NCBI GenBank assembly: GCA_002500745.1
Contig: DLST01000018.1
Coordinates: forward strand, 503,836-567,835
Source of the DNA: Sphingobacterium sp. UBA7855
Lineage (GTDB): Bacteria; Bacteroidota; Bacteroidia; Sphingobacteriales; Sphingobacteriaceae
DNA: 64,000 bases
Direction of reading: 5' to 3'
Below are positions 56,332 to 64,000 of the stretch, one piece after another. The translations under genes were made by a program, and so were the position numbers. The notes under the pieces are model-generated. The model saw only the letters and a list, made by a program, of their open reading frames with translations. It ran no database searches and was not told where the DNA came from. Numbering within the stretch: the stretch's first letter is position 1; every line of letters starts with the position of its first letter.

Positions 56332-56462
56332 AGGAAACGCCTTATTCTTTCCGACTAGTACCAAAAGTACTTCCACACAAATGGGGATTTACTTACTCTC
56401 GCTATTGAGCAATCTTGTTATGGAGGAATAAGGCATCATAAGCATCAATAAACACCATTAGC
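56332..56462 (+). promoter_or_regulatory. Possible structured leader of the Cys/Met enzyme gene
   Basis: GCCTTATTC at 56339-56347 pairs with GAATAAGGC at 56426-56434; with wobble pairs the helix reaches 13 bp (56339-56351 with 56422-56434). Inside it are AGTAC-N5-GTACT and a short CTC-N6-GAG hairpin, which together suggest a multi-branch fold closed near the 5' end. It does not match the SAM riboswitches that I know. The gene start is 28 nt after the closing helix. Confidence 0.4.
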
Positions 56463-57653
56463 ATGACAAGCAATACTGAAACAATCCTCGTTCATGAAGG
56501 ACAGCAATTCAACCAGACATCTGCAGTAACCACTCCAATCTATCAGACATCAACCTACGTTGCAGACCCAGATCCAATGGAGTATATTAAAGCCGCTACC
56601 GAACCAAAGCATCCTTATTTTTATCATCGCCATGGCAATCCAACGAATAGTCAAGTGGCCACCATCTTAGCGAAGTTGGAAAAAACAGAGGATGCACTAG
56701 TATTTGCAACTGGTATGGCAGCGATCAGTACGGCCATATTGGCTATCGTTAAATCGGGAGATCATATTGTCGCCCAGCATGCACATTATTCCGGAACGGC
56801 TATTTTCTTTAAGGAGTTCTTAACGGATTATGGGATTACAGTTACTGCTGTGGATCAAACAGATGTTTCAGCTTTTGAAAAAGCTATTCAGACAAATACC
56901 AAGCTGATATATATAGAGACTCCATCCAATCCCAACCTCTATATCACGGATCTAAAAGCGATCGGAGAACTCGCCAAAAAGCATGGGATTCAAAGCATGG
57001 TCGATAATACCTTTGCCTCCCCCATTAACCAAACACCGACAGATTTTGGAATTGATGTCGTTGTCCATAGCGCTACGAAATATTTGGGTGGACATAGTGA
57101 TCTCACTGCAGGTATCGTGTGCGGCACACGGGACTATATTGCGCATGTATGGAAACGGTCTGTCGCTTTAGGGGCATCACTTGCACCTCTTGACTCCTGG
57201 TTATTGTTACGCGGATTAAAAACACTAAGTCTACGGGTCAAACAGATCAATACCAATGCGCTGAAGCTGGCCGAATTTTTGGATCAACATCCAAAAATAA
57301 AAAAGGTCAGTTACCCTGGATTAGCCAACCATCCACAACATGAGCTTGCAGCCCAACAAATGAAAGGCTTTTCGGGCATGCTTTGCATCGATGTTGATGG
57401 TAAAAATGAGGAGGAGGCATTTTTAAATGCACAGAAACTCATCAATGGCTTGCACATATTTATTAATGCTGCCAGTTTAGGTGGTGTTGAATCCCTTATT
57501 GTACACCCTGCGAGTATGTGGGGACGCCATCATACAAAGGAACAGAAAGAAGCTTCGGGAATCACACTTGGAATGCTACGCATCTCCGTTGGGATCGAAC
57601 ATATCGATGATTTAATCGCCGACTTAAAACAAGCCTTGGACCAGATTAACTAG
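56463..57653 (+). CDS. Cys/Met metabolism PLP enzyme (cystathionine gamma-synthase/lyase family)
   Basis: 396 residues of fold-type I. PLP lysine K206 in VVVHSATKYLGGHSDLT; D181 in MVDNTFASP; substrate Arg/Tyr motif YHRHGNPTNSQV near residue 55; the usual TTPIYQTSTYV start. It could be cystathionine gamma-synthase, gamma-lyase, O-acetylhomoserine sulfhydrylase or methionine gamma-lyase; the sequence alone does not settle this. No methionine gene is next to it. A possible structured leader precedes it. Confidence 0.92.
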   Translation: MTSNTETILVHEGQQFNQTSAVTTPIYQTSTYVADPDPMEYIKAATEPKHPYFYHRHGNPTNSQVATILAKLEKTEDALVFATGMAAISTAILAIVKSGDHIVAQHAHYSGTAIFFKEFLTDYGITVTAVDQTDVSAFEKAIQTNTKLIYIETPSNPNLYITDLKAIGELAKKHGIQSMVDNTFASPINQTPTDFGIDVVVHSATKYLGGHSDLTAGIVCGTRDYIAHVWKRSVALGASLAPLDSWLLLRGLKTLSLRVKQINTNALKLAEFLDQHPKIKKVSYPGLANHPQHELAAQQMKGFSGMLCIDVDGKNEEEAFLNAQKLINGLHIFINAASLGGVESLIVHPASMWGRHHTKEQKEASGITLGMLRISVGIEHIDDLIADLKQALDQIN

Positions 57654-57690
57654 GATCTATCCATTAGATCGTTATCGCGGAGAACAAAAA

Positions 57691-57726
57691 AAAGGGGATA
57701 ACATGAACTTGCTATCCCCCTCTTTA
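57691..57726. terminator. Bidirectional terminator between the Cys/Met enzyme and galK
   Basis: AGGGGATA-C pairs with G-TATCCCC-T around an eight-base loop; A-run on one side, T-run on the other; convergent genes. Confidence 0.75.
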
Positions 57727-57737
57727 ATACGATCCAA

Positions 57738-58889
57738 TCACAGTACACGAGTACCATCCGCAATCCTGACCTGAATCACAGAGAGTTCTTTATCAAATTT
57801 CTGCTTGTACTCCTTTTCGAGTGTTGGCAAAATGGAAGGCAGTACTCCCTCTTTAATGATATTGATGGTACAGCCGCCGAAGCCGCCGCCCATCATTCGG
57901 GCTCCGATCACTTCCGGAAACTGCTTGACATAATCCACTAAATAATCCAGTTCCGCACAACTGACTTCATATACTTTGCTCAAACCTTCGTGGCTTTCGA
58001 AAATATATTGCCCCAACTGAACAACATCGCCAGAACGTAGTGCATCGCAAGATTTCTCTACACGCTCATTCTCACGGACAACAAAACTTGCTTTCGCATA
58101 AATATCAGCATCTTTTTCTTTCACCAATTCATCTAGCATCTCGACAGTTACGTCACGCAAGTTTTTGACTTCAGGGTATTTCTCCTGTATCCATGCAGAA
58201 GCCTGCTCGCACTGCTCTCGGCGTGTATTATAAGCGGTAGATGCCAATGAATGTTTTACGTTGGTATTCAATAATACAACTTCATATCCTTTCAGATCTA
58301 GCGGAACATACTCAAATCCTAACGTACGGCAATCTAGCTTAATAACATTTTTTTCTTTACCAAAAGCCGACGCAAACTGATCCATGATACCACACATCAC
58401 GCCGGCATATGTATGTTCAGCCTTCTGCGCGATCTGAGGAATATCAAGTCGCTCTACCTGCAGATTGAATAATTCGCTTAGGGCCAAGGTAACCGCACAT
58501 TCAACAGCTGCCGAAGATGATAAGCCTGCTCCTAGCGGCACATCACCATCGATATAAAGATTAAATCCACCTAATACTGCTCCGCGTTTCTGATACTGAT
58601 CGACCACTCCGAGGATGTAGTTTGGCCAATGTTTTTCCGAAATAGCAATCTCTGCTATTTTCACTTCGTGCCGTTCCTGATAGTCTTCTGCATACAATAC
58701 GATCGTATCATCCGATCGCTTACTTACAGCAACATAAATTGCCTTATCAATCGCTGCAGGCAATACAAAGCCATCATTATAATCGGTATGTTCGCCGATA
58801 ATATTAATGCGTCCGGGGGAAGTAACCACTAGTGGTTCTTCTTGATAGTGCTCTTTAAATTTGTTTACAATTGTATCTTTTGTTATCAT
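57738..58889 (-). CDS. galK: Galactokinase
   Basis: 383 residues from the ATG at 58889, one base after the galT stop; an earlier in-frame ATG at 58961 lies deep inside galT and is unlikely. GHMP kinase motifs: PGRINIIGEHTDYNDGFVLP, GAGLSSSAAVECAVTLAL and GARMMGGGFGGCTINII. It phosphorylates galactose to galactose-1-phosphate, the substrate of galT. Confidence 0.96.
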   Translation of the reverse strand: MITKDTIVNKFKEHYQEEPLVVTSPGRINIIGEHTDYNDGFVLPAAIDKAIYVAVSKRSDDTIVLYAEDYQERHEVKIAEIAISEKHWPNYILGVVDQYQKRGAVLGGFNLYIDGDVPLGAGLSSSAAVECAVTLALSELFNLQVERLDIPQIAQKAEHTYAGVMCGIMDQFASAFGKEKNVIKLDCRTLGFEYVPLDLKGYEVVLLNTNVKHSLASTAYNTRREQCEQASAWIQEKYPEVKNLRDVTVEMLDELVKEKDADIYAKASFVVRENERVEKSCDALRSGDVVQLGQYIFESHEGLSKVYEVSCAELDYLVDYVKQFPEVIGARMMGGGFGGCTINIIKEGVLPSILPTLEKEYKQKFDKELSVIQVRIADGTRVL

Positions 58890-58890
58890 C

Positions 58891-59940
58891 TTATTTAGCT
58901 TTATAATGTACTGTCGAACAATTTCGCAACTGTTCAGCGGCAACTTCTGGTGTAATATCACGTTGGGGGTTTGCTAACATCTCATAACCGACCATAAATT
59001 TTTTCACTGTTGCAGAACGCAGCAATGGTGGATAGAAGTGCATATGCCAATGCCACTCGGGATGGTCGCCGTCATTGACTGGAGCCTGATGCATTCCAGC
59101 GGAATAAGGGAAAGATGTCTTGAAAAGATTGTCGTAACGTGTCGTCAAAAGCTTGAGTATAACCGCAAAATCGGCCTTTTCTTTATCGTCAAAGCCAGCA
59201 ATATTCTGAATAGCCCGTTTGCTGACGATCATCGTCTCATAAGGCCAAGCCGCCCAAAAAGGAACCAGGGAAACAAATGAATCATTTTCGTCGATAATTC
59301 GTTCTTCCTTACTTAGTTCAGCTTTAACATAATCTGACAGGATGGTGCGCTGATATTTATCGAAATACTTCTGTTGCTGAACACATTCTTTTTGAATTTC
59401 TACAGGCAAATGGTTTTGTGACCAAATCTGTCCATGTGGATGTGGGTTACTGCATCCCATAATTGCACCTTTATTCTCAAAAATCTGAATGTATTTGATC
59501 CATTCAACCTTGGAGAGATCCACAAATTCCTTTTGCCAAAGATCTACCACAGCTTTTATTGCCTCTTGATCCATTTCTGGCAGAGTGAGATCATGGCGGG
59601 GCGTGAATGCAATGACTTTACAGATCCCTCTTTCAGTCTCTGCGACAAACAATTCGTCCTCATTAAATTCTTGCTGGCTTGTATCTTTTAATAAAGCTGA
59701 AAAATCGTTCACGAAAACGAAGCTTTCTTTATAGTCTGGATTGATATCACCATCTGCCCGTTGATTGGTGGGACATAAGTAACATTTCGGATCATATTCA
59801 GGTCTGTTATCTCCCGGAAGATCTTCCACTTGTCCCTGCCATGGTCTTTTACTACGATGTGGAGACACAAGTACTTTTTCCCCGGTAAGAATATTAACGC
59901 GTGTGTGGGGAGAGTCCCCAAAGTTTAAAGTTGATTGCAT
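58891..59940 (-). CDS. galT: Galactose-1-phosphate uridylyltransferase
   Basis: 349 residues of the HIT-like family. The active-site motif is NPHPHGQIW; metal-binding CYLCPTNQRADGD near residue 55; PFWAAWPYETMIVSK and the C-terminal WHWHMHFYPPLLRS also match. It exchanges UMP between UDP-glucose and galactose-1-phosphate (Leloir pathway). It is first in the galTK transcript; no galE or transporter is seen in this window. Confidence 0.96.
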   Translation of the reverse strand: MQSTLNFGDSPHTRVNILTGEKVLVSPHRSKRPWQGQVEDLPGDNRPEYDPKCYLCPTNQRADGDINPDYKESFVFVNDFSALLKDTSQQEFNEDELFVAETERGICKVIAFTPRHDLTLPEMDQEAIKAVVDLWQKEFVDLSKVEWIKYIQIFENKGAIMGCSNPHPHGQIWSQNHLPVEIQKECVQQQKYFDKYQRTILSDYVKAELSKEERIIDENDSFVSLVPFWAAWPYETMIVSKRAIQNIAGFDDKEKADFAVILKLLTTRYDNLFKTSFPYSAGMHQAPVNDGDHPEWHWHMHFYPPLLRSATVKKFMVGYEMLANPQRDITPEVAAEQLRNCSTVHYKAK

Positions 59941-59968
59941 GTCATGTATAACTGGTGTACAGAATACA

Positions 59969-59999
59969 CAATTATAGCTATATTAACTGAAAAGTCAAA
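59969..59999 (-). promoter_or_regulatory. Promoter of galTK
   Basis: On the minus strand TTTG, 19 nt, then TATAATTG (one base off TAnnTTTG), 29 nt before the galT ATG. Confidence 0.5.
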
Positions 60000-60008
60000 G
60001 GGGATTTT

Positions 60009-61283
60009 TTATGCTTTAAACTTCGGGTCCTGCGCTTTTAACAATTCGAATATGGTAATTTCAGGAAGAATGCCAACACGTCCTGGGTAGCCTAAAAAGC
60101 CATAGCCAACATTGACATATAGTCGTTTGTTCTGTTTTGCACGGTACAATCCCGCCCATTCTTTATAGATGTATTGTACCGGGCTCCATTGCAACATTTC
60201 AGACCTGACACCAAATTGCATACCATGCGTATGACCGGCAAACATCACATCCACATCTGTGTCCAATACCTGAGCACGCCAATGAGAAGGGTCATGCGAC
60301 AACAATAATTTAACAGACTGTTCTTCGGTGCCCATTAAAGCTTTCTGAATGTCTCCGTGCTTCGGGAAGCGGCCTGTACCCCAATTTTGAACGCCTACGA
60401 TACAAAGTTCTTCCCCATCTACTTTAATTTTACGATTTTCATCCATTAAAAGATCCCAGCCCATGATTTTATGAACATCGATCACATCCTGGAGGTTCTT
60501 GCGCTTTGCAGGAGAATCTTCTTTACCATAATAATAGTCGCCATAATCATGGTTACCCAGTGTAGAAAATACGCCTAAATCAGATTTTACACGTGCAAAA
60601 ATATCTTGATAACCGCGCATTTCGGAAGCTTGTGCATTCACAATATCACCAGTAAAAAACGTCACATCAGCCTTTTCTTTCAATAGCATATCAATCCCTC
60701 CGTTGACAGCCTTCTTATTGTAAAAAGATCCAGAGTGCACATCCGATATCTGCGCTATCGTCATACCGTGAAATGCCTTCGGCAAATTAGGCAAATACAA
60801 AGGAACTCTTCTGACACGATAATCGTAAGCTCCTGAAATAATACCCCAGCTCAGCGGGATCAAGGGAGAGGCACCTACTAGAATACCTGCTTTGGTCAAA
60901 AACTCCGATCGGCTAATTCCTTTGACTGGATTTTCTGGTAAAGGGTCTCCGGCATCTTCGACTAAATCCTCCACTGATTTCTTCCTTACAAAAAGACGTT
61001 TTACCCATACACCGCCACGTCGGATATCATCAATTAACAAAATCAAAAAGAAAAATATCTTGGATGCCGCCGTTAGAAAAAAGGCCACCAAGATCACCGA
61101 CCTTACGATTAAAGGAATACTATATTTTGCGGAGATAAAAACACCTAGTAGAAGCAAAGCAGAATAAGACCACCACAAGATCGAAAATACTTTTGTTTTG
61201 GGGAACTTAATCTTCGTTGCACGGAGCGCAAAGAAAATATAAAAATCTAATAGGAGTAATACACACGCGTTTATTAACAACAT
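60009..61283 (-). CDS. Membrane-anchored metallophosphoesterase
   Basis: 424 residues. Three or four N-terminal helices (NACVLLLLDFYIFFALRA; VFSILWWSYSALLLLGVFIS; LIVRSVILVAFFLTAASKIF) and then a calcineurin-like phosphoesterase: AQISDVHSGSFYN, FFTGDIVNAQ, STLGNHDYGDYY, LLSHDPSHW and FAGHTHGMQFG, which carry the full set of metal ligands. The layout resembles YkuE-type proteins that act on lipid-linked or cell-envelope phosphates. It lies 12 bp after hemH. Confidence 0.92.
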   Translation of the reverse strand: MLLINACVLLLLDFYIFFALRATKIKFPKTKVFSILWWSYSALLLLGVFISAKYSIPLIVRSVILVAFFLTAASKIFFFLILLIDDIRRGGVWVKRLFVRKKSVEDLVEDAGDPLPENPVKGISRSEFLTKAGILVGASPLIPLSWGIISGAYDYRVRRVPLYLPNLPKAFHGMTIAQISDVHSGSFYNKKAVNGGIDMLLKEKADVTFFTGDIVNAQASEMRGYQDIFARVKSDLGVFSTLGNHDYGDYYYGKEDSPAKRKNLQDVIDVHKIMGWDLLMDENRKIKVDGEELCIVGVQNWGTGRFPKHGDIQKALMGTEEQSVKLLLSHDPSHWRAQVLDTDVDVMFAGHTHGMQFGVRSEMLQWSPVQYIYKEWAGLYRAKQNKRLYVNVGYGFLGYPGRVGILPEITIFELLKAQDPKFKA

Positions 61284-61295
61284 CTTTTACTTGTT

Positions 61296-62330
61296 TTAAT
61301 TTTTGGCATTGAGTGCCATTTGTTTTAAAGATTCAATCCATTTGGGATCATCATTAAGACTTTCTACCAAACACACTTCTTCTCCGCCCAACTGTTTAAA
61401 TTCATTAGCATATTCCACGCCAATTTCATCAATGGTCTCGATACAATCCGCCACAAATGCAGGACTGAAAATTAATAATTTCTTATATCCCTTGGCGGCA
61501 AGATCATGCAATAAATCGGAAGTATAAGGCTGTATCCAGGGTTCTTTACCCAAACGGGATTGAAAGCACTGCGAATATTGCTCCTTTCTTAAACCTAGTT
61601 TGGTAGCAATAGCACGTGTTGTTGCATAACATTGAGAAAGATAGCAGTATGAATTAACTGTAACTTTACAGGACTCACAGCCTGATTCGGGACATTTTAG
61701 CTGACCTGTAGGATCAACTTTTCCAAGTTGCCGCACAGGAAGGCCATGATAACTAAAAACAAAATGATCAAAACTTTCTAAATCATGCCTGTGGGCATGA
61801 TCTGCGTAGGTCTCTACCATTAAATCATTCGTACAAAAATTGCTCACAAAACTGATTTCTGGCAAATAATTCCATTTGCGAATCAATTCCATCACACGGT
61901 CTATCACTGATCCCGATGTTGCTGAGGCATATTGAGGGAATAAAGGGATGACCCTAATAGATTCCAACAATAGACCTTCCATATTTTTCAAAGCAGACTC
62001 AATCGATGGATTCTGGTAGCGCATCGCCAATTCCACATGGTAGTCATCTCCCAACGCTTTTTGAAGCAGGTCACGCTGCAAGATACTATAATGCATCAAA
62101 GGTGATCCAGTTTCTTTATCCCAGATTGATTTGTATACCTTTGCGGATTTCGGAGCACGTGTCAGTGCTATAATTCCTTTTACTAACAAGGTTCGTTGGA
62201 CGTAAGGGATATCAATTACACGCGGATCCATTAGAAATTCCGTTAAATATCTTCTAACATCAGGAGTAGTGGGACTATCAGGTGTACCCAATTGTACCAA
62301 AAGAATACCTTTTTTGCCTTTATTGCTCAT
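61296..62330 (-). CDS. hemH: Ferrochelatase
   Basis: 344 residues. It inserts ferrous iron into protoporphyrin IX, the last step of haem synthesis. The family start is LLVQLGTPDSPTTPDVRRYL; the invariant His is in HFVFSYHGLPVRQ; KLLIFSPAFVADCIETIDEI contains the conserved Glu. A Cys-rich segment (CPESGCESCKVTVNSYCYL) may bind an iron-sulfur cluster, as in some ferrochelatases. It is translated just ahead of the phosphoesterase gene. Confidence 0.95.
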   Translation of the reverse strand: MSNKGKKGILLVQLGTPDSPTTPDVRRYLTEFLMDPRVIDIPYVQRTLLVKGIIALTRAPKSAKVYKSIWDKETGSPLMHYSILQRDLLQKALGDDYHVELAMRYQNPSIESALKNMEGLLLESIRVIPLFPQYASATSGSVIDRVMELIRKWNYLPEISFVSNFCTNDLMVETYADHAHRHDLESFDHFVFSYHGLPVRQLGKVDPTGQLKCPESGCESCKVTVNSYCYLSQCYATTRAIATKLGLRKEQYSQCFQSRLGKEPWIQPYTSDLLHDLAAKGYKKLLIFSPAFVADCIETIDEIGVEYANEFKQLGGEEVCLVESLNDDPKWIESLKQMALNAKN

Positions 62331-62421
62331 AGCTTACAAAGCTACACAAAAAGAATACACCAAGAATACACCCGGGATCTAAACCTTGGAATTATGAAAT
62401 ATCTGTGACGGGTAATGGCCC

Positions 62422-63270
62422 TTATAAGGCTTCTAAAGTTGCCTTTACATCTTTCATCAACCACATTGGCGTTGATGTGGCACCACAAATACCAATACGA
62501 TCGTTCTCAGCGAAGACCGATGCATCCAATTCGGCTGGATCAGAAATAAAATAACTTGCTGGATTTGCGTTTTGACAGACTTCAAACAGCACTTTTCCAT
62601 TGGACGATTTTTTGCCTGACACAAAAACGATTTTGTCATATTGTTTCGCAAAAGCACCCAGATCTTCATATCGATTGGAGACCTGGCGGCAAATAGTGTC
62701 ATTTGCCTTCACTTCATACCCACGTTTGATAAGCTCGTCTTTGATCGCATAAAATTTATCCACACTTTTTGTTGTCTGGCTATATAGTGTAAATGAAGAT
62801 GGCAACTCGACTTGATCCAGCTCGGAAATATCCTGAAAAACCAGGGCTTCATTATTCGTCTGCCCCTGCAAACCAATCACTTCAGCATGTCCATGCTTAC
62901 CGAAAATCAAAATCTTCTCCTTTTGATCGAAGGACGTTTTTATACGGTTCTGCAATTTAAGGACTACTGGACAAGAGGCATCTATCAAAGTAATATTATT
63001 TTGCAAAGCAATACGATAGGTCTCTGGCGCTTCACCGTGGGCACGGATCAATACCTTTTCATTGCTCAAATTGGGCAGAGCAGCATGGTCGATAATTCGT
63101 AGACCTTTTGCTTTTAATCGAGTAACTTCCTCATCATTATGAACAATATCACCCAAACAATAAAGATAACCATCCTCTTCTAAGATCTCTTCCGCCATAT
63201 CAATAGCGTATACTACTCCAAAGCAAAAGCCTGAATCCTTATCGATGTCTACTGTTAGATTTAATGCCAT
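62422..63270 (-). CDS. ispH: 4-hydroxy-3-methylbut-2-enyl diphosphate reductase
   Basis: 282 residues. IspH performs the last step of the MEP isoprenoid pathway. The three cluster cysteines are C16 (DSGFCFGV), C100 (LIDASCPVV) and C194 (DTICRQVSN). SGKKSSNGKVLFE and GICGATSTPMWLM also match. It lies 91 bp upstream of hemH on the same strand. Confidence 0.96.
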   Translation of the reverse strand: MALNLTVDIDKDSGFCFGVVYAIDMAEEILEEDGYLYCLGDIVHNDEEVTRLKAKGLRIIDHAALPNLSNEKVLIRAHGEAPETYRIALQNNITLIDASCPVVLKLQNRIKTSFDQKEKILIFGKHGHAEVIGLQGQTNNEALVFQDISELDQVELPSSFTLYSQTTKSVDKFYAIKDELIKRGYEVKANDTICRQVSNRYEDLGAFAKQYDKIVFVSGKKSSNGKVLFEVCQNANPASYFISDPAELDASVFAENDRIGICGATSTPMWLMKDVKATLEAL

Positions 63271-63277
63271 AATATCA

Positions 63278-63310
63278 CAAAGTTACATATTCATATTGAA
63301 CTTAGATCAA
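63278..63310 (-). promoter_or_regulatory. Promoter of ispH
   Basis: Minus strand TTG, 22 nt, then TAACTTTG, a perfect TAnnTTTG box at 63278-63285, close to the ATG at 63270. Because the box is only 8 nt before the ATG, the leader would be almost absent. Confidence 0.4.
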
Positions 63311-63502
63311 TTGTTCTTTTACTTTTCTACAATCGATAAATTGTAAAGCTTGTCACCGTCTGCGCAAAAAAGACAATGGTAACGGATCAGAAAGAAACAT
63401 TTATCTCAATATCAATAGCGATCGGAAGTGACACACAAAGATTTCAACCGTAAGAACCTATTAAGTTTAATAAGAATTGTGTATATCTGAATCGTAAGGA
63501 TA

Positions 63503-63533
63503 TTGCATATGAAATGCAATTTATCTAATTTTG
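63503..63533 (+). promoter_or_regulatory. Promoter of ndk
   Basis: TTG at 63503-63505, 20 nt, then TAATTTTG (perfect TAnnTTTG) at 63526-63533; the ATG of ndk is 16 nt downstream. Confidence 0.7.
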
Positions 63534-63549
63534 CATAAAAATTAAAATA

Positions 63550-63969
63550 ATGGCAACTAACAGAACTTTTACGATGATCAAACCTGACGCTGTAGCGAAT
63601 GGTCACATCGGTGCAATCTTAAACGATATCATTGCTGGTGGTTTTAAAATCATCGCAATGAAATACATTCAACTTTCTAAAGAGACAGCTGGTGCATTTT
63701 ACGCAGTACACAAAGAGCGTCCTTTTTATGGTGAATTGGTGGAATTTATGACCTCAGGTCCTATTGTTGCTGCCATCTTGGAAAAAGACAATGCTGTTGA
63801 AGATTTCCGTACTCTGATCGGTGCAACTAACCCTGCTGACGCGGCTGAAGGTACAATTCGTAATAAATATGCAAAATCAATCGATGCAAATGCTATTCAT
63901 GGATCTGATTCAGATGACAATGCTGCTATCGAAGGTAACTTCTTCTTCTCGCAATTCGAAAGATTTTAA
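63550..63969 (+). CDS. ndk: Nucleoside diphosphate kinase
   Basis: 139 residues, complete. It keeps NTP pools balanced by phosphotransfer from ATP. Signatures: [19 protein letters not shown] at the start, [39 protein letters not shown], and the catalytic His in [12 protein letters not shown]. Codon choice is strongly biased toward the common codons, as expected for a highly expressed gene. A hairpin-like A/T sequence after the stop runs off the window edge. Confidence 0.97.
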   Translation: MATNRTFTMIKPDAVANGHIGAILNDIIAGGFKIIAMKYIQLSKETAGAFYAVHKERPFYGELVEFMTSGPIVAAILEKDNAVEDFRTLIGATNPADAAEGTIRNKYAKSIDANAIHGSDSDDNAAIEGNFFFSQFERF

Positions 63970-64000
63970 TCTTTAGAACAACATAAAAAAGGGTCTTTAC

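Noticed and set aside
56332..56462. The leader of the Cys/Met enzyme as a known SAM riboswitch.
   Set aside because: The conserved core sequences of SAM-I and SAM-II as I know them are not present.
58890..58961. An earlier ATG for galK at 58961.
   Set aside because: It overlaps the end of galT by 71 bases; the ATG at 58889, one base after the galT stop, fits translational coupling and family length.

Overview
The window looks like a chromosomal segment of a Bacteroidota bacterium of the Sphingobacteriaceae type, most like Sphingobacterium. The evidence is a SusC/SusD pair, Bacteroidota-only families (DUF4270, DUF4407, DUF4143 ATPases), lipoproteins with short C-type signal peptides, and promoters of the form TTG-N19/20-TAnnTTTG with almost no Shine-Dalgarno sequences. 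No rRNA, tRNA, CRISPR array or intact insertion sequence was seen.

Layout. 1-2.7 kb: end of a SusC receptor plus its SusD lipoprotein. 2.8-4.1 kb: a DUF4143-type AAA ATPase behind tandem palindromes. 4.2-9.6 kb: a Cys-rich lipoprotein, recG, hflX and lipB, with a 516-bp gene-free stretch before hflX. 9.7-16.4 kb: an accessory region with an SH3 protein, two tandem XRE-type repressors facing a divergent unknown gene across a 13-bp inverted repeat, a HEPN / nucleotidyltransferase-like / HEPN protein, a decayed DUF4143 ATPase with three tandem palindromes at its start, and a decayed scrap of a second HEPN gene. 16.4-18.2 kb: a MocR-type regulator with a small partner protein behind three CTGTACC repeats. 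18.5-24.3 kb: an iron-uptake type operon (DUF4198 protein, TonB siderophore receptor, two small membrane proteins, PepSY reductase) behind a leader rich in hairpins.

24.4-34.1 kb: YycJ-like hydrolase, L-serine ammonia-lyase, a GH10-like lipid-free secreted hydrolase, a GH3 enzyme, a TetR regulator and a large outer-membrane barrel. 34.1-38.9 kb: an OmpR/histidine kinase pair and a DUF4270 plus Kelch lipoprotein operon. 39.1-49.4 kb: glutaminyl cyclase, yraN, dnaG, a small CxxC protein, an M3 peptidase, a DUF4407 protein, rmuC and an arginase-fold protein. 49.5-64 kb: an epimerase, a phosphoserine phosphatase fused to SerA pieces, a 194-residue protein with a 43-residue membrane peptide, mfd, a Cys/Met PLP enzyme, galT-galK, hemH with a phosphoesterase, ispH and ndk.

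Most of the window is ordinary core genome. The parts worth a second look are the 11-16.3 kb HEPN/ATPase/repressor region, the paired palindromes before both DUF4143 ATPases, the hairpin leader at 24.1-24.3 kb, the leader at 56.33-56.46 kb, the SerB-SerA fusion that lacks an NAD domain, and an arginase-fold protein that has lost several metal ligands. All names come from reading motifs by eye; no database search was run.
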